Part shown: positions 17,001-19,086 of the stretch, piece by piece
How positions within the stretch are numbered: the stretch's first letter is position 1
Layout of the letters: the number at the start of each line of letters is the position of its first letter
The notes under the pieces: model-generated
What the model was told of the DNA's origin: nothing
What the model saw: only the letters and a program-made list of their open reading frames with translations
Database searches by the model: none
Assembly (NCBI GenBank): GCA_964551815.1
Contig: CAZKEL010000049.1
Span: 1 to 19,086, forward strand
DNA length: 19,086 bases
Direction of reading: 5' to 3'
From: D37C17 sp964551815
GTDB taxonomy: Bacteria > Fidelibacterota > Marinisomatia > SCGC-AAA003-L08 > D37C17
Translations under genes and position numbers: made by a program

Positions 17001-18423
17001 ATTCACAGCATGTAAATACTATGCCATAAGCACCATCATCACAATAACCATCACCCTGCCAAGACAGGTATGAGGTTGCAACGCATGTACCTACACAGTC
17101 TTCCATACCGCCTTGCTCTGCACATGTCAAATCATCCCAGCCATCTTCATCAAGCGGACAGGAACAACCATCGCAATCCCAACCATAGTTGCCTTCCAGT
17201 GCCGCACAGCTTAAACCATACGCATCGGCAGCTGCATCACAACATTCTGCGCCATAAGCAGTCCAATCATATGTACAACCCTCACATACTCCAGGAGCGC
17301 ATTCATCTGCATAACCACAAGATTCTAGGCCTTCATCTGCACCATTAGCACAGTCAGGACCCCATCCAGCGTTACAAAATTCACTTGATCCATCACATAC
17401 ATAGCCACCTGGAATACATTGGCCATCACCACAATCCCATAATCCTTGATCTTCACAAGATGCAGGAGCACAATCAGCTTCATCTGCTCCATTGGAACAG
17501 TCTGACCATCCATCACATTCCCAAGAAGTATAAATACACTGGCCATCACCACAATCCCATAATCCTTGATCTTCACAAGATGCAGGAGCACAATCAGCTT
17601 CATCTGCTCCATTGGAACAGTCTGACCATCCATCACATTCCCAAGTATCATAAATACATTGGCCATCACCACAATCAAATTGAGTATCATCACAACCTGC
17701 AGCACAGTCATCTGTATAGCCACAAGCATCTAGGCCTTCATCTGCACCATTAGCACAGTCAGGACCCCATCCAGCGTTACAAAATTCACTTGATCCATCA
17801 CAAACATATCCTGGATTGATACATTGTCCATCGCCACAATCCCATAATCCTTGATCTTCACAAGAAGGGGCGCCACAATCAGCTTCATCTTCACAGCCAG
17901 CACAATCACACCAGTAAACATCACATTCCCAGCTACCTGGTATGCAAGCACCATCATCACATGTAAATTCACCATCGGCACAACCACCACTCTCTGATCC
18001 ACCACCACATGCACAACACATTTCAGCTGCATTAAAATCATCATCATCATAACCGCCACTGCAACCATAGGATCCTGGAGATTCATAAGCATCATACCAG
18101 CTTGAGCAGGTATCACCATAGGCATCCGCACCTGAATCATCATTTACACAATCCCTATAATTAGTATCATTTCCAGTAGGAGTAGGATTTGCTTTTAATT
18201 CATCACGTTTTGCTTGCATGCCATTTTCTAGAAATGCAGCTTCCTTAATTGTCGCTGCCTTTTTTTCTGCCTGATAAGCAGCATCTTTATCTAAATCTAG
18301 CATTATAATACTTTCAGGATTTTGTAGTTGCTGCTCATTCAAGTGCTGTTTGCCTTCACTTGCAAAGCCAACTACTACCATACACATACACATTGTTATC
18401 ATTTTTGTTATATTGGATTTCAT
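13822..18423 (-). CDS. Giant Cys-rich surface protein with LDLa, LNR-like and dockerin-like modules and a C-terminal sorting domain
   Basis: 1533 residues from ATG 18423, fixed by AGGAGGAG just upstream; a TTG frame from 18510 adds no signal peptide. Residues 1-22 are a signal peptide (MITMCMCMVVVGFA). 23-90 is charged and helical. 91-1245 is Asp- and Cys-rich (about 160 Cys by hand count): eight LDL-receptor class A-like repeats (starts near 148, 188, 244, 283, 323, 986, 1102, 1158; pattern C.DGQCI...W.CDG..DC.NGADE..C), seven Notch/LNR-like repeats (WxGDGYCDD...C...DGGDC; near 454, 539, 594, 683, 843, 950, 1056), a dockerin-like pair (741-799) and two copies of a YDxTxYGxECCD module. 1250-1365 is basic and Cys-free. 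1452-1533 is a YPNPFNPTT...GMYILQAEA type-IX-like sorting domain. It is inferred to be exported, disulfide-bonded and Ca-binding, anchored on or released from the surface. Role unknown. Confidence 0.9.
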   Translation of the reverse strand: MKSNITKMITMCMCMVVVGFASEGKQHLNEQQLQNPESIIMLDLDKDAAYQAEKKAATIKEAAFLENGMQAKRDELKANPTPTGNDTNYRDCVNDDSGADAYGDTCSSWYDAYESPGSYGCSGGYDDDDFNAAEMCCACGGGSESGGCADGEFTCDDGACIPGSWECDVYWCDCAGCEDEADCGAPSCEDQGLWDCGDGQCINPGYVCDGSSEFCNAGWGPDCANGADEGLDACGYTDDCAAGCDDTQFDCGDGQCIYDTWECDGWSDCSNGADEADCAPASCEDQGLWDCGDGQCIYTSWECDGWSDCSNGADEADCAPASCEDQGLWDCGDGQCIPGGYVCDGSSEFCNAGWGPDCANGADEGLESCGYADECAPGVCEGCTYDWTAYGAECCDAAADAYGLSCAALEGNYGWDCDGCSCPLDEDGWDDLTCAEQGGMEDCVGTCVATSYLSWQGDGYCDDGAYGIVFTCCEYNFDNGDCGHAMGCDGVAADCGGASNDECGECGGDGSSCADCAGIPNGGNVLDCAGVCVDGDVAASYYGDGYCDDGTWGVDLTCQECDGGDCLQTSDPDAPCYSCDFTDCAGQCAVGYESWVGDGYCDDGAYGLYFDCDEFACDNGDCLDECGVCSGDGIADGACDCDGNVLDDCGECGGDNSSCADCAGVPYGDAVDDCADEDCIGGGWIADGWCDGTDQAYGADLTCYDCDGGDCMGICGCEDDTSCLDCCGVANGDNSSCGGSGDVNGGGTDVTDIVQIVDAILEVSSLDECSANEADATGDGSVNVLDVIAIVDIILSGQVGGCLDPEADNYNADADFDDGSCTYSCPDGTTDDCSGDGDCCPESWIGDGYCDDANQQYGCDLSCHDAETPDCEEDPGSEACTDCLYDFTPYGSECCDTAWDEYGINCATLEGNYNWDCSGCACPGDDDEASCEDLGQLDDCSGDGDCCSANWVGDGYCDGVDQAYGCDLSCFDNDGGDCEEDPPAGCSDDEFDCLGDGSECIPSGYVCDGSSEFCNATWGPDCSNGADEGLESCGYADECDAGCTDCAGNDCTDYESWATDSYCDDGTYGIDFHCPEWNCDGGGCGTEDLGDGTCGEAAPPSCADQGLWDCGDGQCINPNYVCDGSSEFCNASWGPDCANGADEGLESCGYTDDCAAGCADDEFTCDDGTCIPGSWECDVYYCDCAGCEDEANCGGGECVNDDSTADSYGDTCSSWYDSYEYPGSSGCSGAYDDDDFSAAEQCCACQSSRAESSDLISMKEKSITKGDVAGYHKRTFAKKVELHSNDEVVTRAKETVIKSDVTPSVKGTANSDRFMTKSILKDASKHPSQILRNDAPLSRKATGFESKLEKANEAKLIQTAEGLTYEANGFVGFELTLLHGSDFEINLPNAGYIAKSNTVGNTTKVIVINNETNELFTANGDYEITNIVAGTVSGAEISNVDLVVTPKVFGISDAYPNPFNPTTSVELALPADGMVSVKVFNLMGQVVATLHEGQLGANTYSFTWDGVDAASGMYILQAEAAGNVDVQKIMLMK
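14689..14832 (-). repeat. C-terminal copy of the CVNDD...CCAC bookend module
   Basis: Residues 1198-1245: starts CVNDDSTADSYGDTCSSWYD, continues with GCSGAYDDDDF and ends QCCAC. It differs from the copy at 18007-18150 at only a few residues. The two copies frame the whole Cys-rich region. Confidence 0.85.
16024..16203 (-). other. Dockerin-like calcium-loop pair in the Cys-rich protein
   Basis: Residues 741-800 read GDVNGGGTDVTDIVQIVDAI, a spacer, then DATGDGSVNVLDVIAIVDII. The second loop matches the D.x.[NT].D.G....D dockerin/EF-hand-like loop (D775, T777, D779, D786). The first lacks the fifth-position Asp and is one residue short. It is the only Cys-poor island within the Cys-rich region. 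Confidence 0.75.
17324..17397 (-). repeat. 74-bp dispersed repeat, copy 1 (identical to 17729-17802)
   Basis: Exact 74-base match to 17729-17802, both encoding the GSSEFCNAGWGPDCANGADE part of a long-form LDLa repeat. It flanks the 120-bp tandem array on the other side from its partner. Confidence 0.85.
17421..17660 (-). repeat. Tandem 120-bp duplication encoding two LDLa repeats
   Basis: 17421-17540 and 17541-17660 are the same 120-base unit. The first 100 bases are identical and the last 20 differ at four positions. Each unit encodes one 40-residue LDLa-like repeat in frame (residues about 255-334). Near-identity at the DNA level, including third codon positions, indicates a recent duplication or gene conversion. 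Confidence 0.95.
17729..17802 (-). repeat. 74-bp dispersed repeat, copy 2 (identical to 17324-17397)
   Basis: Exact partner of 17324-17397, about 400 bases away and in the same orientation. Homology of this length could support in-frame recombination that changes LDLa repeat number. Confidence 0.85.
18007..18150 (-). repeat. N-terminal copy of the CVNDD...CCAC bookend module
   Basis: Residues 92-139: CVNDDSGADAYGDTCSSWYD, GCSGGYDDDDF, then EMCCACGGG. It is paired with 14689-14832. From memory, the pattern of Cys, DxYGDxC, YDDDDF and CCACGG resembles small Cys modules seen in proteins of marine protists; I cannot name a domain family. Confidence 0.8.
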
Positions 18424-18425
18424 TA

Positions 18426-18433
18426 CTCCTCCT
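18426..18433 (-). promoter_or_regulatory. Strong ribosome-binding site that sets the start of the Cys-rich gene
   Basis: AGGAGGAG three bases before ATG 18423. It decides in favour of MKSNITK..., which begins a signal peptide, over the upstream TTG at 18510. Confidence 0.85.
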
Positions 18434-18442
18434 ATTGTTAAG

Positions 18443-18616
18443 TTAATAAGTCCATTGATATTTTGGTATTTTTCCAATTTTTTCAATTTTTGTCTTGGGA
18501 ATTTCGACAAAATAATAATGCCGAGATGTGACCTGAATCACGGAAATGAAAAAGTCCTTACATTCTTTTTCTTGGGGATTTTCCTCCATTTCCTCCTTCT
18601 GAAGTGCCCTAAACAT
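18443..18616 (-). CDS. Possible small upstream ORF (57 aa), unknown
   Basis: ATG at 18616 has AAGG six bases upstream (AAAAAGGTGTAGT before ATG). Ten codons on, an in-frame ATG at 18589 directly follows AGAAGGAGGAA, a strong Shine-Dalgarno sequence. The product is MFRALQKEEMEENPQEKECK and onward to KYQWTY, charged, with no signal peptide and no family I recognise. It stops at 18443, nineteen nt before the ATG of the Cys-rich gene, in a different frame from it. It could be a short regulatory leader peptide or a chance frame in the 5' untranslated region; the CRP-like site inside it argues for caution. Confidence 0.3.
   Translation of the reverse strand: MFRALQKEEMEENPQEKECKDFFISVIQVTSRHYYFVEIPKTKIEKIGKIPKYQWTY
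18527..18542. promoter_or_regulatory. CRP/FNR-family-like palindrome upstream of the Cys-rich gene
   Basis: TGTGA (18527-18531), six bases CCTGAA, TCACG (18538-18542): one mismatch to TGTGA-N6-TCACA. It lies about 105-120 bases upstream of ATG 18423. A similar one-mismatch site lies upstream of the other large surface gene (3284-3299). The regulator is inferred. Confidence 0.35.
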
Positions 18617-18638
18617 ACTACACCTTTTTAAGAAGATG

Positions 18639-18646
18639 CAAATATA
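18639..18646 (-). promoter_or_regulatory. Candidate Bacteroidetes-type -7 element (TAnnTTTG)
   Basis: On the minus strand this reads TATATTTG, an exact TAnnTTTG, in AT-rich DNA about 220 bases upstream of ATG 18423 and 22 bases upstream of the small ORF start. I do not see the matching -33 TTTG at the usual distance, so this is weak. Confidence 0.2.
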
Positions 18647-18753
18647 AATCTAATTTTTGTGTAATATTTTTTAAAGGGTACTTAATCCCGCAATCAGGAT
18701 GCATTTGCTACACTTGAACCCCATACATTTTAAAGGTAGTTTAAGGGTTAAAT

Positions 18754-18796
18754 AAAAAAACCTCCACTACCTTTTACATTCACAAAATAGTGGAGG
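18754..18796 (-). terminator. Intrinsic terminator of the sorting-domain gene at the right edge
   Basis: In the minus-strand RNA GCCTCCACTA (from 18797) pairs with TAGTGGAGG (to 18761) across an 18-base loop, followed by seven U (18754-18760). It lies 26 bases after the stop at 18823 and separates that gene from the Cys-rich gene. Confidence 0.85.
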
Positions 18797-18822
18797 CTTT
18801 CTTTATAGAATTTTATAGAAGT

Positions 18823-19086
18823 TTACTTCACCAGCATCAGCTTCTGTGTATGGGTGAAGCCTTCAGCCTGAGCCTTTACAAAGTACATCCCACTGGATAC
18901 ATCGTTAGCATCCCAAGTCAGGGTATAGCTGCCGGCATCCAAATAACCTGCTGCCAGAGTAGCAACAGACTGACCAATCAGATTATATACCTCTACACTC
19001 ATTTCCCCTGATACCGGCATGGTAAGTGTCATGCTGGTTACCGGATTAAATGGATTAGGATAGGCCTGTGATAAGCTGTATTCCAT
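18823..19086 (-). CDS. Secreted protein with Por/type IX-like sorting domain (C-terminal fragment, 5' end outside window)
   Basis: 87 residues up to the right edge: SLSQAYPNPFNPVTSMTLTM, VEVYNLIGQSVATLAAGYLD, SGMYFVKAQAEG, ending KLMLVK. This is the complete C-terminal sorting domain of an exported FCB-type protein, which directs outer-membrane translocation in systems related to type IX secretion. An ATG coincides with the window edge, but sorting domains follow a cargo region, so it is read as internal and the gene as truncated by the window. The cargo is not visible. It shares the tail architecture with the giant Cys-rich gene just downstream on the same strand. Confidence 0.85.
   Translation of the reverse strand: MEYSLSQAYPNPFNPVTSMTLTMPVSGEMSVEVYNLIGQSVATLAAGYLDAGSYTLTWDANDVSSGMYFVKAQAEGFTHTQKLMLVK

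Noticed and set aside
15120..17753. Plus-strand His-rich frames and short minus frames inside the Cys-rich gene
   Set aside because: They arise from Asp/Cys codon bias (GAT, TGT read as ATC/ACA, CAT) of the real gene; no ribosome sites or known proteins.
17300..17900. Regular repeats as a CRISPR array
   Set aside because: The repeat units are 120 bp, coding in frame, with no short repeat/variable spacer structure and no cas genes.
18424..18510. TTG start extending the Cys-rich protein by 29 residues
   Set aside because: The extension is basic and lacks a signal peptide; ATG 18423 has AGGAGGAG and a signal peptide behind it.
1..19086. Insertion sequences, phage genes, tRNA or rRNA genes
   Set aside because: No transposase, integrase or RNA-gene signatures seen; genes run nearly continuously in housekeeping or surface-protein blocks.
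18823..19086. Complete 87-residue gene starting at ATG 19086
   Set aside because: The start coincides with the window edge, and a sorting domain without cargo is implausible; treated as a truncated gene.

Overview
The window looks like a chromosomal scaffold piece from an uncultured marine Gram-negative bacterium of the FCB superphylum, most plausibly Marinimicrobia (SAR406 / Neomarinimicrobiota). The basis is two secreted proteins ending in YPNPFNP-type (Por/type IX-like) sorting domains, an Lpt lipopolysaccharide-export operon, and surface proteins built from cohesin-like, dockerin-like and calcium-binding modules. The taxonomic call is inference from protein style; no rRNA or tRNA gene is present. 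Two runs of exactly 100 N (1135-1234 and 11194-11293) are assembly gaps, both inside coding sequence.

Layout, left to right. (1) 1-3030, minus: the first 1010 codons of a secreted modular protein with a signal peptide, five cohesin-like modules, one blue-copper (plastocyanin-like) domain and Asp-rich, Cys-containing linkers; its 3' end is outside the window. (2) 3031-3428: a non-coding stretch with a CRP-like palindrome. (3) 3429-10578, minus: a tightly packed housekeeping operon transcribed pyrG > lptC > lptB > rpoN > hslV > hslU > argF (spacings of -8 to +22 nt). It joins CTP synthesis, LPS transport, sigma-54, the HslUV protease and arginine synthesis. (4) 10733-11707, plus: a CCA-adding enzyme / poly(A) polymerase-family gene whose middle is lost in a gap. 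(5) 11714-13720, minus: a membrane protein fusing an HTTM (vitamin K-dependent carboxylase-like) domain to a DCC thiol-oxidoreductase domain. (6) 13822-18423, minus: a 1533-residue, extremely Cys-rich and acidic surface protein with eight LDL-receptor class A-like repeats, seven Notch/LNR-like repeats, a dockerin-like pair and a C-terminal sorting domain. It is preceded by a possible 57-codon upstream ORF and a second CRP-like palindrome, and followed by a strong bidirectional hairpin terminator. (7) 18823-19086, minus: the C-terminal sorting domain of another secreted protein, with its own terminator.

The most interesting part is 11.7-18.6 kb together with 1-3 kb. A giant disulfide- and calcium-type module protein of metazoan-like composition lies directly upstream, on the same strand, of a gammacarboxylase-like/thiol-oxidoreductase fusion. 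A multi-cohesin protein that could accept its dockerin lies about 10 kb away. Whether these act together (surface assembly, post-translational modification) is a hypothesis; the module calls themselves rest on visible motifs.
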